A stretch of 64,000 nucleotides of DNA from Sphingomonas yabuuchiae (GTDB taxonomy: Bacteria; Pseudomonadota; Alphaproteobacteria; Sphingomonadales; Sphingomonadaceae). Shown here piece after piece: positions 16,830 through 26,318 of the stretch. Under the pieces are notes generated by a model that was not told the origin of the DNA, ran no database searches, and saw only the letters and a list, made by a program, of their open reading frames with translations. The first letter of the stretch is position 1. Each line of letters opens with the position of its first letter. The stretch is taken from contig NZ_JACHNX010000001.1 in the NCBI RefSeq assembly GCF_014199595.1, forward strand, positions 558,001 through 622,000, written 5' to 3'. Both the position numbers and the translations under genes were made by a program.

Positions 16830-16932
16830 TTCCCTCCCCCGGCCCCTCCCGTTTACGGGAGGGGAGAAGAAAGCGTGAATAGCTCGCCAGATATCGCTCC
16901 GCTCCCGCAAGCGGGAGGGGATGGGGGAGGGC
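16830..16932. repeat. Palindromic intergenic repeat, family A (inverted pair)
   Basis: Two facing copies (16830-16866 and 16895-16932) of the CCCTCCCGC/GCGGGAGGGG unit, as at 3444-3551. They lie between the obgE stop and the proB start, genes otherwise in one direction, so the hairpin may separate two transcripts or terminate obgE mRNA. Confidence 0.85.
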
Positions 16933-16964
16933 AGGGTGTCTCACCGAGCCCACCACCCGACGCA

Positions 16965-18014
16965 TCAGCCCAGCGGCGACCACGTGATCTCATCCTCGCC
17001 CTGGTCGTTCTCCGGCACCGCATCCGCCCCCGGACCCATCTGCTCCAGCAGCTTGTCGAGCACCCAGTCGACACCGATGCCCGCCGCGCCCGACAGCGGG
17101 ATCACGTCCGCGCCGCTCGCCTCGGCCAGTTCGGCCGACAGCGCCTCGATCAGTTCGTCGTCGAGCGTGTCGATCTTGTTGAGCGCGATGATATGCGGCT
17201 TGTCGATCAGGCCCGCGCCATAAGCCTCCAACTCGTCGCGGACGATACGATAGCTCTCGGCCACGTCCGCGTCATTGGCGTCGACCAGATGCAGCAGCAC
17301 GCGGCACCGCTCGATATGCCCCAGGAAGCGGTCACCGATCCCGGCCCCGTCCGCCGCGCCCTCGATCAGGCCGGGAATGTCGGCGACCACGAACTCGCGC
17401 TCGCGATGCCGTACCACGCCCAGCTGCGGCCGGGTGGTGGTGAAGGCATAGGCGCCGACCTTGGCCTGCGCGTTGGTCACCGCGTTGATGAAGGTCGACT
17501 TGCCCGCATTGGGCAGGCCGACGAGCCCCGCATCAGCGAGAAGCTTCAGGCGCAGCCAGACCCATGCCTCTTCGCTGGGCCAGCCGGTGCCGTGCTGGCG
17601 CGGCGCGCGGTTGGTCGAGGTCTTGTAGGTGGCGTTGCCGCGCCCGCCGTCGCCGCCGCGCAGGAACACCTCGCGCTGGCCGACCTTGGTGAAGTCGAGC
17701 AGCACCTCTTCCTTGTCCTCGGACAGGACCTGGGTGCCGACCGGCACCTTGATGACCAGGTCCTCGCCACCGCCGCCGGTGCGGTTCGAGCCCGATCCGC
17801 CATGCCCGCGCGGGGCCCGGAAATGCTGGGTGTAGCGGAAGTCGATCAGGGTGTTCAGGCCTGCCACCGCCTCGAAGACGATGTCGCCGCCCTTGCCGCC
17901 GTTGCCGCCGTCGGGACCGCCATATTCGATGAACTTTTCACGGCGGAAGGATACGGCGCCTGGGCCGCCCGCGCCGGAACGGACGAAAATCTTGGCCTGA
18001 TCGAGAAAATGCAT
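16965..18014 (-). CDS. obgE: GTPase Obg (CgtA), ribosome assembly
   Basis: A 349-residue essential GTPase that binds the 50S subunit. The glycine-rich Obg fold fills residues 1-158 ([35 protein letters not shown]). The G domain follows with the P-loop GLPNAGKST, switch region [17 protein letters not shown] and NKID. The acidic C-terminal tail is short. Gene order is not the most common one (rplU-rpmA-obgE), although rplU and rpmA lie 3.3 kb away on the same strand with the Tad genes and the acetyltransferase between. Confidence 0.97.
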   Translation of the reverse strand: MHFLDQAKIFVRSGAGGPGAVSFRREKFIEYGGPDGGNGGKGGDIVFEAVAGLNTLIDFRYTQHFRAPRGHGGSGSNRTGGGGEDLVIKVPVGTQVLSEDKEEVLLDFTKVGQREVFLRGGDGGRGNATYKTSTNRAPRQHGTGWPSEEAWVWLRLKLLADAGLVGLPNAGKSTFINAVTNAQAKVGAYAFTTTRPQLGVVRHREREFVVADIPGLIEGAADGAGIGDRFLGHIERCRVLLHLVDANDADVAESYRIVRDELEAYGAGLIDKPHIIALNKIDTLDDELIEALSAELAEASGADVIPLSGAAGIGVDWVLDKLLEQMGPGADAVPENDQGEDEITWSPLG

Positions 18015-18075
18015 GGCGCCGCCTTTACCCCTGACCGCGTCGACTGACCAGCCCGGCCGTTTATGACGGAGACGA

Positions 18076-19683
18076 TCAGGCGACCAGCGTGGCTGCGCCG
18101 CATCGCACGCCGTTGACCGTCACATCCGCCTGGCCGACACGCAGGCCCAGCAACTCGCTCAGATCGCCGATCAGCGTATCGAGTATCGGGGCGACCGGCG
18201 TCAGCGCCGCCCCGACGATCCCGGTCAGCCCCGATAGGTCGAACCCCTCCAACCGCAACGTCACATGCTGGATCAGCGACGCGGCGATCCCGCTTACCGC
18301 CGAATTGGCGGTGACGGTCCTGGTCGTCCGCTGGCTGATGTCGTTCTGATCGAAACGAACCTGTTGCCACGCGCTGTCGCTCGCCAGATCGAGCCTGGCA
18401 TAGCCCCAGACCCGCGCCAGCAGCAGCTGGAGCAGCACGGTCTGGCCGGTGATGGGCGAACGGCTCATATCGTCGAAGCGGCTCTGGTCGACCTGGGCGA
18501 TGGCCAGCGTGCCGGGGGAGGGCAGGGCGTCGATCGTCACCGTCTGCACGGGGCCAGTGCAGGAGACACTGTTCAACCGGGCCTGGGCCGCCGCGGTCTC
18601 GACGAAGATCGGCAGGCGGATATTGGCGAGCAGGGGAACGCCGACCTCGCTGTCGATCAGGAATCGTTGCTGCGCAGTCCGCACGATGGTCGAACCGTCC
18701 TGCGCCACCGCCAGCCATGGCGTGCTGGCCGGGCGCTCGCCGATCGCGACCAGGATCCTGGTCGACAGCAGCCCCTTGATCGAACCGCCCGGGTTCAGCG
18801 CGACCTGTCGCTGCCCGTTGGCGACCGACAGCGATTCGCGCAGCATCGCATAGGCGTCGACCTCGATCAGATTGCGCGACGGCACCCTGGCCGTATTCGT
18901 CAGCGGCCCCAGATCGATCAGCCGGGTCAGCGGGACCTTCGATCCCGGTACGCGCAGCGCCATACGCCGCAATATGCCCGCTGCATCCGGCTTGCCGGTC
19001 GCATCGGCCATGGCGCTCAGCAACTGCGGCAGCGTGACGTCGGCGGCCAGGATCGTGTCGAAACTTGCCCCGGTCAGGCCGATCTTCGTGCCCAGCCCCT
19101 GAATCATGGGCAGCAGGTCGACCTGCGCGCCCACCAGCGCCTGATAATCGCCGATCGACAGCGACAGGTCGCTGCCCGCCAGTCCGTTGAGCAGCGCACC
19201 GGGCAATCCGCCCGACACGTTGACCAATCGGGTGCCGAGCGAAAAGGCGGCCATGTCGATTCGCCGCGCCACCGCCCTGGCGGAGACGGGCGCAGTGTTG
19301 CGCCCGGTGAGTACTTGCCCGAAGAACAAGGGGACGGGGCGGCTGAGCACGACACGCAACGCTCCGGCATCGGCGCCCGGCACGAATCGGTCCTGTGGCA
19401 CGATCGCGGCATCCGCGCGGTAGCGACCCGGCGTGATGGTGCTGGTCACGTCGCTCAGCCCATTGGCGGCGAGCAGACGGCGAATCGCTTCCTCGCGCCG
19501 ATCGGGGCTGGAGGAGGCCGCCGCCAAAGCGGCCTCGTCGGCGATGCCCTGCAAGCGGCGCTGCGACAGGGTCAGCATGCCGATATCGATTCCCAATGCG
19601 GAAAAGCCGATCAGGGCCATGGTCATGATCGCGGTCAGGATGCTCACCGCGCCGCGCCGATCGCCACAAAGCCTGCGCATCAC
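18076..19683 (-). CDS. TadG-like pilus assembly protein
   Basis: A 535-residue protein with an N-terminal TadE/TadG-type segment: the [29 protein letters not shown] hydrophobic helix, then [16 protein letters not shown]. The last is the usual motif of Flp-pilus TadG proteins. The long remainder is exported and fits the DUF2134-type TadG C-terminal region. The start overlaps the tadE-like stop by four bases. No Flp pilin, TadA ATPase or secretin gene is nearby, so this is an orphan TadE/TadG pair; it may work with a tad cluster elsewhere. Confidence 0.75.
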   Translation of the reverse strand: MMRRLCGDRRGAVSILTAIMTMALIGFSALGIDIGMLTLSQRRLQGIADEAALAAASSSPDRREEAIRRLLAANGLSDVTSTITPGRYRADAAIVPQDRFVPGADAGALRVVLSRPVPLFFGQVLTGRNTAPVSARAVARRIDMAAFSLGTRLVNVSGGLPGALLNGLAGSDLSLSIGDYQALVGAQVDLLPMIQGLGTKIGLTGASFDTILAADVTLPQLLSAMADATGKPDAAGILRRMALRVPGSKVPLTRLIDLGPLTNTARVPSRNLIEVDAYAMLRESLSVANGQRQVALNPGGSIKGLLSTRILVAIGERPASTPWLAVAQDGSTIVRTAQQRFLIDSEVGVPLLANIRLPIFVETAAAQARLNSVSCTGPVQTVTIDALPSPGTLAIAQVDQSRFDDMSRSPITGQTVLLQLLLARVWGYARLDLASDSAWQQVRFDQNDISQRTTRTVTANSAVSGIAASLIQHVTLRLEGFDLSGLTGIVGAALTPVAPILDTLIGDLSELLGLRVGQADVTVNGVRCGAATLVA

Positions 19684-20132
19684 AGGCCGCCGATCATCGC
19701 GATACCCTTGGCGGTCATCGTGCGGCCCGGGGTAGGGACGAAGGGCAGGTTGAGCAGTGGATCGGACGTGGCGTCGTAGCGGATCGACACGGTGATCATA
19801 TTGTCGACCTCGACCGCGTCCACCTGCCCCCGGCTGCTGCGCAGAATGCCGGTCGAATCGATCATCCGCTTGGCGGTGTCGACGGCGATGCCCTTGCGCT
19901 CGGTGGCGCTCATGCCCGCCAATGCGGCGCGGGCGGCGTCGTTCGCGGCCTGCTGAACCAGATGCGCGGTCAGGAAATATTCGCCAAAGCTGACGATCCC
20001 CATCAGCATCGTGAGCAAGATCGGCAGGACCAGCGCAAACTCGATCAGCGCCGCCCCCCGTGGGTCACGCAAGACTTGGGGCCGAACGACGCGGCAACGG
20101 TGCGACACGGACCGGGTGATAGAACAAAACAC
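19680..20132 (-). CDS. TadE-like minor pseudopilin
   Basis: A 150-residue protein. After a basic N-terminus comes RGAALIEFALVLPILLTMLM, the TadE signature with a pilin-like hydrophobic helix and the Glu characteristic of processed prepilins, then LVQQAANDAARAALAG. The start codon appears to be GTG at 20132, with an AGGAAGGGG-type ribosome-binding stretch upstream. It is coupled to the TadG-like gene downstream. The role is inferred as an envelope-assembly component for Flp-type pili. Confidence 0.75.
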   Translation of the reverse strand: MFCSITRSVSHRCRVVRPQVLRDPRGAALIEFALVLPILLTMLMGIVSFGEYFLTAHLVQQAANDAARAALAGMSATERKGIAVDTAKRMIDSTGILRSSRGQVDAVEVDNMITVSIRYDATSDPLLNLPFVPTPGRTMTAKGIAMIGGL

Positions 20133-20620
20133 CGAAGGTTCCCCTTCCTGCGGTAGAATTCAAGTTCTGCCCAAGTAGAGTGCTGAATCCTTATCGGTCT
20201 ATTACCATGTCGTATGAGCCATCAATTTCGACATTATAATGTGGATCAGTGGCCATATCGGCTTGGTAGAGGTGGTTCCATTATTTGGTCATGACCGATA
20301 TGGGCATAACGCTGGCGTAACGAAATCAAGAGGCCGCGAATCGCGGCTTTCGACCGCAATGCTGTGATCGACCTGAAATTAATTGGGATCAATGGCTTCC
20401 GAATGTCGGGAGTTGTCGAGCATGATTGTTCGCTGTGCGCCTCGCACAAGCGTGGCTGTCATCTGCACACCCCGGACGCCGATCCTTGGACCGTGTAAAG
20501 CAGGCCGCTCGAACCATGCCGCCATCTCATGGCGACGCCGCGCTGGCGGACAGCGACTTGGTTATCCCGGCTCCGCCCGAATCCCTCCCTTCAGGAGCGG
20601 GGATTCGGGCAACGCGTCAT
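20133..20620. other. Gene-free, AT-richer region with inverted repeats
   Basis: No ORF with coding character was found. It contains an imperfect 12-bp inverted repeat (CCATATCGG near 20250-20262 and CCGATATGG near 20294-20303). There is also a short GC hairpin (GCCGC/GCGGC, 20333-20347) followed by TTT. The second could end a small transcript. The base composition is lower in GC than the flanks. It must contain the tadE promoter. Confidence 0.4.
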
Positions 20621-21169
20621 TCAGGCTGCGAGCGGCATCGCGGGATTTCGCTCGTCTTCCAGGTCCAGCGCATAATGGAGACTGGGCGACAGCGTGTCGC
20701 GCCCGGCCGAGGCGCGGGCCATGCGGTGTCCAGTGGGACGGAAGCCGAGCTTTGTCAGTACCCGGCCCGATGCGGGGTTGTCGGCGAAGTGCCACGCCCC
20801 GAGTCGCGCGATGGGCAGGGCATGGCGCGCCATGGCGATGACCGCATGACCTGCCTCGGTCGCATAGCCGCGACCCCAGGCCGCCGGTGTCAGCCAATAG
20901 CCGAGTTCATGGCCGGTATCGCCCGCGATGATCGCGATCCCGCCGATCAATTCGGGCGCGCCGCCACGATCGAGCGCGGTGATCAGGAATTGCGGTTCGG
21001 TCGGGCCGCAGGGCCGGGCCAGCCACTGTTCGGCATCGCCGATGGTATAGGGATAGGGAACGCGCGCCGCCATGCGGGCGACGGCTTCATGGCCGATGGC
21101 CTGGGTCAGGGCGGCGGCATCTTCCGGCCAGGCTGGCCGTAACAACAATCTTGGGGTCCGCGCGAACAT
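20621..21169 (-). CDS. RimJ/RimL-type GNAT acetyltransferase
   Basis: A 182-residue protein with the RimJ/RimL layout: TPRLLLRPAWPEDAAALTQAI at the start, a mid-protein IGGIAIIAG strand, the acetyl-CoA loop GYWLTPAAWGRGYATEAG and ADNPASGRVLTKLGFRPTG near the end. Such enzymes acetylate N-termini of proteins or small molecules; the substrate is not predictable. The start at 21169 removes an upstream extension without family likeness that would run through the rpmA terminator. It lies downstream of rpmA on the same strand. Confidence 0.88.
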   Translation of the reverse strand: MFARTPRLLLRPAWPEDAAALTQAIGHEAVARMAARVPYPYTIGDAEQWLARPCGPTEPQFLITALDRGGAPELIGGIAIIAGDTGHELGYWLTPAAWGRGYATEAGHAVIAMARHALPIARLGAWHFADNPASGRVLTKLGFRPTGHRMARASAGRDTLSPSLHYALDLEDERNPAMPLAA

Positions 21170-21255
21170 CACTCGACAACTCCTCGTCGCGTCGGGCGCT
21201 TGCCACACGCCCATGACGGGACGGCGACATTGGCCCAAACGGTGGAGGGAGCATG

Positions 21256-21291
21256 AAAAAAGGGAGCCGGGGTGACCCGTCTCCCTTTTTT
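21256..21291. terminator. Bidirectional rho-independent terminator after rpmA
   Basis: AAAAAAGGGAG (21256-21266) is the exact reverse complement of CTCCCTTTTTT (21281-21291), with a further partly paired GC-rich core between them. On the minus strand it follows rpmA by about 60 bases and has a T run, so it should end the rplU-rpmA transcript. Confidence 0.85.
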
Positions 21292-21349
21292 GCTGGTTCC
21301 TGCGCGGAACCCGGGTCACCCTGGTGGGCAACTCGGCGCGGTTGCCCGA

Positions 21350-21616
21350 TTATTCGGCCGCTGCGGCCAGTTCGACCGAGCAGAATTTACGGCCGAGCTT
21401 GCCTTCGTGGAACGCGACGCGGCCATCGACGAGCGCGAACAGGGTATGGTCCTTGCCCATGCCCACGTTGCGACCCGGATAGAACTTCGTCCCGCGCTGA
21501 CGCACGAGGATGTTGCCGGCGATGGCTTCCTGGCCACCGAACTTCTTCACGCCAAGGCGACGGCCAGCCGAATCACGACCGTTACGCGACGAACCGCCTG
21601 CTTTCTTATGTGCCAT
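21350..21616 (-). CDS. rpmA: 50S ribosomal protein L27
   Basis: An 88-residue basic protein starting [20 protein letters not shown], the universal L27 N-terminus that reaches the peptidyl-transferase centre. It is followed by [15 protein letters not shown] and [12 protein letters not shown]. The length is normal. It follows rplU by about 43 bases as in almost all bacteria, and a strong terminator lies downstream. Confidence 0.98.
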   Translation of the reverse strand: MAHKKAGGSSRNGRDSAGRRLGVKKFGGQEAIAGNILVRQRGTKFYPGRNVGMGKDHTLFALVDGRVAFHEGKLGRKFCSVELAAAAE

Positions 21617-21659
21617 TGCGAACTACTCCTGGATTTCGTTGGGGTGGCGCGGCTGAAAT

Positions 21660-21959
21660 TCAGGCGCCGACCGACACGATCTTCAGGATCGTGTGCTGCT
21701 GACGATGGCCGTTGCGACGACGATAGTTGTGGCGACGGCGCTTCTTGAAGACGATGACCTTGTCGGCCTTCGCCTGAGCGATGATCTCGGCGGCAACGGT
21801 GATGCCGTCGACGGCCTTCAGCTCCGAGCCTTCGCCCGCCAGCAGAACGTCACCCAGCGTCACCGACGCGCCGGCTTCGCCCTCGATCTTTTCGACGACG
21901 ATCTTATCTCCGGCGGCGACGCGATACTGCTTGCCGCCCGTGCGCACGACTGCGAACAT
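21660..21959 (-). CDS. rplU: 50S ribosomal protein L21
   Basis: A 99-residue 23S rRNA-binding protein, starting [20 protein letters not shown] and ending with the [21 protein letters not shown] family signature and a short tail. The ATG at 21959 is chosen because it gives the standard L21 N-terminus; an ATG four codons upstream is also in frame. It is first in the rplU-rpmA operon. Confidence 0.98.
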   Translation of the reverse strand: MFAVVRTGGKQYRVAAGDKIVVEKIEGEAGASVTLGDVLLAGEGSELKAVDGITVAAEIIAQAKADKVIVFKKRRRHNYRRRNGHRQQHTILKIVSVGA

Positions 21960-22106
21960 GGCTGTTATCACTTCCCAAATACATGGCTCCCGCGCGGGAA
22001 TGCCCGTCGGGAAAGAACGGCCAGCTAGGCAAAGGTGGCCGGATTGTCAACCGGGGATTCGCATTTTCGGGCCACGAACCGGCCCCGCCAGCACGCCCGA
22101 AAGGCC

Positions 22107-22433
22107 TTAGTGCCGGTGTTCGCGCTTCAGCAGATAGCGGCCATCGGCATAGCCCGTGAACAGGCCCGCAATGGCGGGGTGCTCGATCGGTTCGTCGCTG
22201 TCGTCGTGCAGCAGGTTCTGCTGGCTGACATAGGCGACATAGCTCGATTCGGCATTCTCGGCGAGCAGGTGATAGAAGGGCTGGTCCTTGGCCGGACGAA
22301 TCTGTTCGGGGATCGCGTCATACCATTCGTCGCTATTGGCGAAGACGGGGTCGACGTCGAAGATGACGCCGCGAATATCGAACATGCGATGCCGCACGAC
22401 ATCCCCGATCGCGAACCGCGCGGTTGCGATCAT
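22107..22433 (-). CDS. hspQ: Heat shock protein HspQ
   Basis: A 108-residue HspQ/YccV protein, known in Escherichia coli as a hemimethylated-DNA-binding protein and a specificity factor for Lon. Family features are RFAIGDVVRHRMFDIRGVIFDVDPVF, then PFYHLLAENAESSYVAYVSQQNL. The ATG at 22433 is chosen because GGAGG lies six bases upstream and the E. coli protein also starts MIA. A longer frame running through the tRNA-Ser gene is not real. It is a single gene between rplU and tRNA-Ser. Confidence 0.92.
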   Translation of the reverse strand: MIATARFAIGDVVRHRMFDIRGVIFDVDPVFANSDEWYDAIPEQIRPAKDQPFYHLLAENAESSYVAYVSQQNLLHDDSDEPIEHPAIAGLFTGYADGRYLLKREHRH

Positions 22434-22615
22434 CGGAGCCTCCACGTCCAGGCGCGAGGTGAGGGGGAGGGTGTCGGTCAGGTCCATGCCCCATGATTTA
22501 ATGTCTTTGTCGCGCCGCACAAGTTTAGGCGCTTGCAATGCGCAAAAAGCTGATCTAACAGCGCGCCTCCAATCGATCAGCCCCGGCGGTTTCCCACCGC
22601 CCGGATCGTCCTCGC

Positions 22616-22707
<92 letters not shown>

Positions 22708-22847
22708 GACGCCCCCTCAGGGGCTCGCAAAAATTCTCTCAGATCCGCTATAAAAAGCCAAGAGACCACCGGCTTTTCGCTCCGCTGAATTCCATGTGAT
22801 CCGATGCCATTCCGCGAAATGTGTGGGGTAATGTGGAGCGTCGTGCG

Positions 22848-23153
22848 ATGGGGAAGCTCACCGCAACCAAGGTCCGGGCACTGAGCGAACCGGGGCAATA
22901 TTCCGATGGCGAAGGCCTGTTTTCCGAACGGAACGGCCAGGAGTCGGGCCGCTGGCTGCTTCGAGTGCAATCTGGAGGCTGGCGCAGGGATATCGGCTTG
23001 GGCTCGTTGCAAGCCGTTTCGCTTGCTGATGCCCGAGAGGCAGCGCTCCTGATCCGGAAGAAGATCGCGCAAGGCATCGACCCCGTCGCGGAGCGGAAGC
23101 AGGAGCGACAGGTCATTCCGACGCTCCGAAAACGCCCCCTGACCGCTGCATGA
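22848..23153 (+). pseudogene. Tyrosine-recombinase integrase, N-terminal remnant
   Basis: About 101 residues survive. GKLTATKVRALSEPGQYSDG, then RWLLRVQSGGWRRDIGLGS and VSLADAREAALLIRKKIAQG with GIDPVAERK, is the arm-type DNA-binding domain (DUF4102) of P4-like integrases. A full enzyme has about 400 residues; the core-binding and catalytic domains (Arg-His-Arg-Tyr) are absent and the frame diverges just after IPTL. Its place directly after tRNA-Ser, reading away from it, marks the left end of an integrated element that can no longer mobilise itself. Confidence 0.85.
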
Positions 23154-23298
23154 TAAGAGCCACCAACTTTGCGGTTGGATAGACAATTTCAGCTTTGATG
23201 CTTGGGGCGAGCTATCCGAATGCCCTGCGCTCGCGCTTCCTTTGTCCGTTCGTCACATCCCGGATGCGGCGGGCGGCTTAGCGCTATTCGCGCCGATT

Positions 23299-24021
23299 TT
23301 AGGCGTCGCCTTTGCTGCCACGACTTGTGGTGAGCCATGTTTCCGCGATGCGCCATGCCCGTTCGTCGTCCACATCGATCCATCCAAGATCGCTGCAATC
23401 GCGGATGCCGGCAGCCTGGTCGGATGCCAGGCACCGCATTCCTTCGGTCAGAGAGGGTTTTTCCAGTCCGCGGAGTGCGTCGAACAGACCTTTGCCGACA
23501 GTGAAGACGCCCGTATCGAAGCAATCATATACCGCGAGGCCCTTGCCAATGCTGGTCAAGCGGTCGCCATCCGTCTGAACGCACGTCACATCGTCCAGAT
23601 CGATCCAATCGTGATCGATCCGACGGTCGATTCCGAGCGACGCACCGCCCCCCGTATCGGCGTGGATCATTCGCCGATAGAATTCCGGTTCGACCAAATG
23701 GTCGCACATCGCAAGGATCGCTTCCTCACCGTGCAGCAGGGGCTCCGCTGCGAGCAACGACGAGCCGTTGGGATAGCGATGATCTTTTACCCGTACTGTT
23801 TCGACTATGATCGGCCAGTCTTCCGCCGCGACATAGGCTTCGATCGTCTCTGCTTCATAGCCGACGACCACGACCGTTCTGGCCAGCCCCGCCTGCGCCA
23901 TGCCAAATACGGCATGGGCAAGCAGTGTCCGCCCGCCCACGCGGCAGAGCGGCTTGAGTGGGGCGACAGCGCGAAGGCGGGAGCCTTCGCCTGCCGCGAG
24001 AACAATACCGGTTTCGATCAT
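23299..24021 (-). CDS. Inositol-phosphate/sugar-phosphate nucleotidyltransferase
   Basis: A 240-residue nucleotidyltransferase. The nucleotide loop is VLAAGEGSRLRAVAPLKPLCRVGGRTLL, and the metal/substrate region is LAMCDHLVEPEF. The fold resembles CTP:inositol-1-phosphate cytidylyltransferase, the enzyme that makes CDP-inositol in di-myo-inositol-phosphate synthesis. Context supports that: the gene overlaps the inositol-phosphate synthase stop by four bases, and a CDP-alcohol phosphatidyltransferase lies upstream. It is the last gene of the operon. A different sugar phosphate remains possible. Codon use is less GC-rich than in the core genes nearby. Confidence 0.75.
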   Translation of the reverse strand: MIETGIVLAAGEGSRLRAVAPLKPLCRVGGRTLLAHAVFGMAQAGLARTVVVVGYEAETIEAYVAAEDWPIIVETVRVKDHRYPNGSSLLAAEPLLHGEEAILAMCDHLVEPEFYRRMIHADTGGGASLGIDRRIDHDWIDLDDVTCVQTDGDRLTSIGKGLAVYDCFDTGVFTVGKGLFDALRGLEKPSLTEGMRCLASDQAAGIRDCSDLGWIDVDDERAWRIAETWLTTSRGSKGDA

Positions 24022-25115
24022 TCCGCCGCTACGGCAATGAATTCGTCAACCGCCTGCGCCGCAAGGTCATCGGTCATCTGAATACGCGGATGCTTGCAGA
24101 AATACGCCGAGGCCGCGTCGATCGGCCCCGCCAAGCCGCGATCCTTTGCCAGCTTGGCGCACCGGATCATATCGATGGCGACGCCCGCACTGTTCGGGCT
24201 GTCCTCGACGGACAGGCGCAACTCCAGGTTCATCGGCACACCGCCGAACATCGTCCCTTCCATCCGCAGGAAGCAGATCTTGTTGTCATTTTGCCAAGGC
24301 ACATAGTCGGACGGGCCGATATGAACATTGTCGTCGTCCAGCCGCTCCGCAGCGACCGACTGCACCGCCTCGGTCTTCGAGATTTTCTTCGAGGCAAGGC
24401 GGCGATGATTGGACATGTTGAGGAAGTCGGTGTTGCCGCCGGTATTAAGCTGGTAGGTCCGCTCCAGCTTGACGCCGCGCTTGGCGAATAGATCGGTGAG
24501 CACGCGGTGAACGATGGTGGCGCCGAGCTGCGCCTTGATGTCGTCGCCGATGATCGGGACACCAGCCTTGGTGAAGCGGTCCGCCCATATGGGGTCACTG
24601 GCGATGAATACGGGAATGTTGTTCACAAACGCCACACCCGCCTCGAGCGCGCATTCGGCGTAGAACTCACTGGCGGCCTGCGAACCCACCGGCAGATAGT
24701 TCATCAGCACATCGGTCTTGGTCTCGCGCAGGGCAGCGACCACTTCCGCTTTGGACGCCTCCTTTTCGTGCGCGAGCAGGAATGTCCGATGGTCGTCATA
24801 ATCCGACATATGTTCGGCGACGCCGTCAAGAACATGCCCCATCTGCACCTTGGTCCCTGTGGAAGGCACGGTTTCGCAAAAGACGGTGGTGCAATTGGGC
24901 TTGGCGAAGATTGCCTCTGCTACGTCCTTGCCGACTTTTCGTTGGTCAATATCCCAAGCTGCAACGACTTGGATATCGGTCGGCTTATACCCGCCCAAGT
25001 CCCAGTGCATGAGACCGACCGTTTCGTTTGCACCCTCGCGATAATAGGAAAGCCCCTGCACGAGAGAGCTGGCGCAGTTGCCTACCCCGACAATGGCAAT
25101 ATTAATGGCCGGCAT
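24018..25115 (-). CDS. myo-Inositol-1-phosphate synthase
   Basis: Converts glucose-6-phosphate to inositol-phosphate with bound NAD. The 365-residue protein is of the short actinobacterial/archaeal type. It has the NAD loop INIAIVGVGNCASSLVQG, VLMNYLPVGSQAASEFYA, NNIPVFIASDP and GDDIKAQLGATIVHR, where the lysine is catalytic, then TYQLNTGGNTDFLNM. Its start shares one base with the upstream stop (TAATG) and its stop overlaps the next gene by four, so the three genes are strictly coupled. Such enzymes are uncommon in alphaproteobacteria, in keeping with acquisition on the tRNA-Ser element. Confidence 0.93.
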   Translation of the reverse strand: MPAINIAIVGVGNCASSLVQGLSYYREGANETVGLMHWDLGGYKPTDIQVVAAWDIDQRKVGKDVAEAIFAKPNCTTVFCETVPSTGTKVQMGHVLDGVAEHMSDYDDHRTFLLAHEKEASKAEVVAALRETKTDVLMNYLPVGSQAASEFYAECALEAGVAFVNNIPVFIASDPIWADRFTKAGVPIIGDDIKAQLGATIVHRVLTDLFAKRGVKLERTYQLNTGGNTDFLNMSNHRRLASKKISKTEAVQSVAAERLDDDNVHIGPSDYVPWQNDNKICFLRMEGTMFGGVPMNLELRLSVEDSPNSAGVAIDMIRCAKLAKDRGLAGPIDAASAYFCKHPRIQMTDDLAAQAVDEFIAVAAE

Positions 25116-25966
25116 TACCTTTTGCTTCCTTCTATATCTGGGAAATAATTTTCCGGCACTGTGAGGCGATTTTCGACGGTGCGATGCTGGAAAAGTCCAA
25201 GGATGAGGATGATGTTCAGTGGGATAAGCTCAAACCACCAGAACAGGCGTGGATTACCAAAAAGACAGGCAAGGAAAATGGCATAGACCCGCACATTGGC
25301 GGACAACAGACTCATCAGCCGCATGGGCCTGACGGCCAGGGTGGCATAGGTCGCCGCGAGCTCAGAGGGAGCTTGGTGCTGCCCCAGCGCGTGGTCGAAC
25401 CGCGCCGCCACGCGATCCAATAATCCCCAGCAATGATCATAAAGTTGGACAAGCGGATTGCGGCTCGGTGCATGGCTGACGATCTTTGCCACCGCATCCC
25501 GGCGCCGGTGAAAGCGGGCTCGCTCGCTTTCGTACATATTGGATTGGACCATATGTGCGATGCCTGCGGCGACCGCCAAGGCCCAAGCTTCCAACGTGCC
25601 GATGGAGAAGGCCAGCGAGACATAGATCAGGACGAAAACGCCATGGTCGCACAACCCATCCAGCGCGCGTCCGAGCGGACTGGCTGTGCCTGTGGCCCGC
25701 GCGATCATCCCATCCATCCCGTCGGCGACAAGCCAGCAGACGGACAGCAGCAGGCCGACAACGGCAAAAGGCCATATTGCCCACTGGCTGTAGGCCAGCG
25801 CGGCCGATGTGCCCAAAGCCAGCCCGGCCAGCGAAACGGCGTTGGCGGAGATTCCACGCTTGATGAACCAGGGCACAAGAAATCGTGCCGCTGGATGAAT
25901 AACCCAGAGATTTGTCGGATCTTCTATCCGACGGTCCCGTGACGTGTCAGGGATGGTAAATGTCAT
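25115..25966 (-). CDS. CDP-alcohol phosphatidyltransferase
   Basis: A 283-residue integral membrane enzyme with about six membrane segments. The full signature D-x2-DG-x2-AR-x8-G-x3-D-x3-D is present as Asp82, Asp85, Gly86, Ala89, Arg90, Gly99, Asp103, Asp107. It transfers a phosphoalcohol from a CDP-linked donor. Coupled to inositol-phosphate synthase and a nucleotidyltransferase, it could make phosphatidylinositol-phosphate from CDP-diacylglycerol. It could instead use CDP-inositol with an alcohol acceptor (inositol phosphate, glycerol phosphate or a lipid). The presence of the nucleotidyltransferase favours CDP-inositol as donor; this is inference. Confidence 0.9.
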   Translation of the reverse strand: MTFTIPDTSRDRRIEDPTNLWVIHPAARFLVPWFIKRGISANAVSLAGLALGTSAALAYSQWAIWPFAVVGLLLSVCWLVADGMDGMIARATGTASPLGRALDGLCDHGVFVLIYVSLAFSIGTLEAWALAVAAGIAHMVQSNMYESERARFHRRRDAVAKIVSHAPSRNPLVQLYDHCWGLLDRVAARFDHALGQHQAPSELAATYATLAVRPMRLMSLLSANVRVYAIFLACLFGNPRLFWWFELIPLNIILILGLFQHRTVENRLTVPENYFPDIEGSKR

Positions 25967-26318
25967 TAAATCGTAATGTATGAGCTTAGGTGCCTGACTT
26001 GCAAGCGATTTGCAACGAGCCCGTCACGCGTCCGATCAGGCCGGTCGTTGGGGCAGGCTGGGGTTGGCGGTCAGCTCTGCGGTACAAAGGCGGGCCCGAC
26101 GGATGGCGCCGTCCTGCCGTCCCTAGCGGAACAAGCAGCGGCCGGTCTGCGATCGATGAAAGCCCGCTTGCCGGGGGCGGTTGGGGACCTCCAACCGTAA
26201 TCGGGTCTTCACGCCGTGTCAGGGGCAGAGATAAAGATGTCGTTTTTCCAGGCCCGATTGACGATCTCGCGGACCGAACCATGCCAGCGTGAGTTTGCCC
26301 ATTCCGAAGGGAATGCAA
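25967..26318. other. Gene-free divergent promoter region
   Basis: This stretch separates the minus-strand inositol operon from the plus-strand transporter pair. No ORF with a family signature and no clear structured RNA was seen. The first 20 bases are AT-rich (TTAAATCGTAATG), a likely promoter part for the inositol operon. A GAAGGG ribosome-binding site precedes the 26319 start. Confidence 0.4.

Noticed and set aside
17855..19669. 604-codon minus-strand frame over the tadG-like gene
   Set aside because: Another frame of the same strand; the TadG reading has the pilin-type helix and is coupled to tadE.
20246..20449. 67-codon minus-strand frame in the region upstream of tadE
   Set aside because: No ribosome-binding site, no family likeness, and crosses two inverted repeats.
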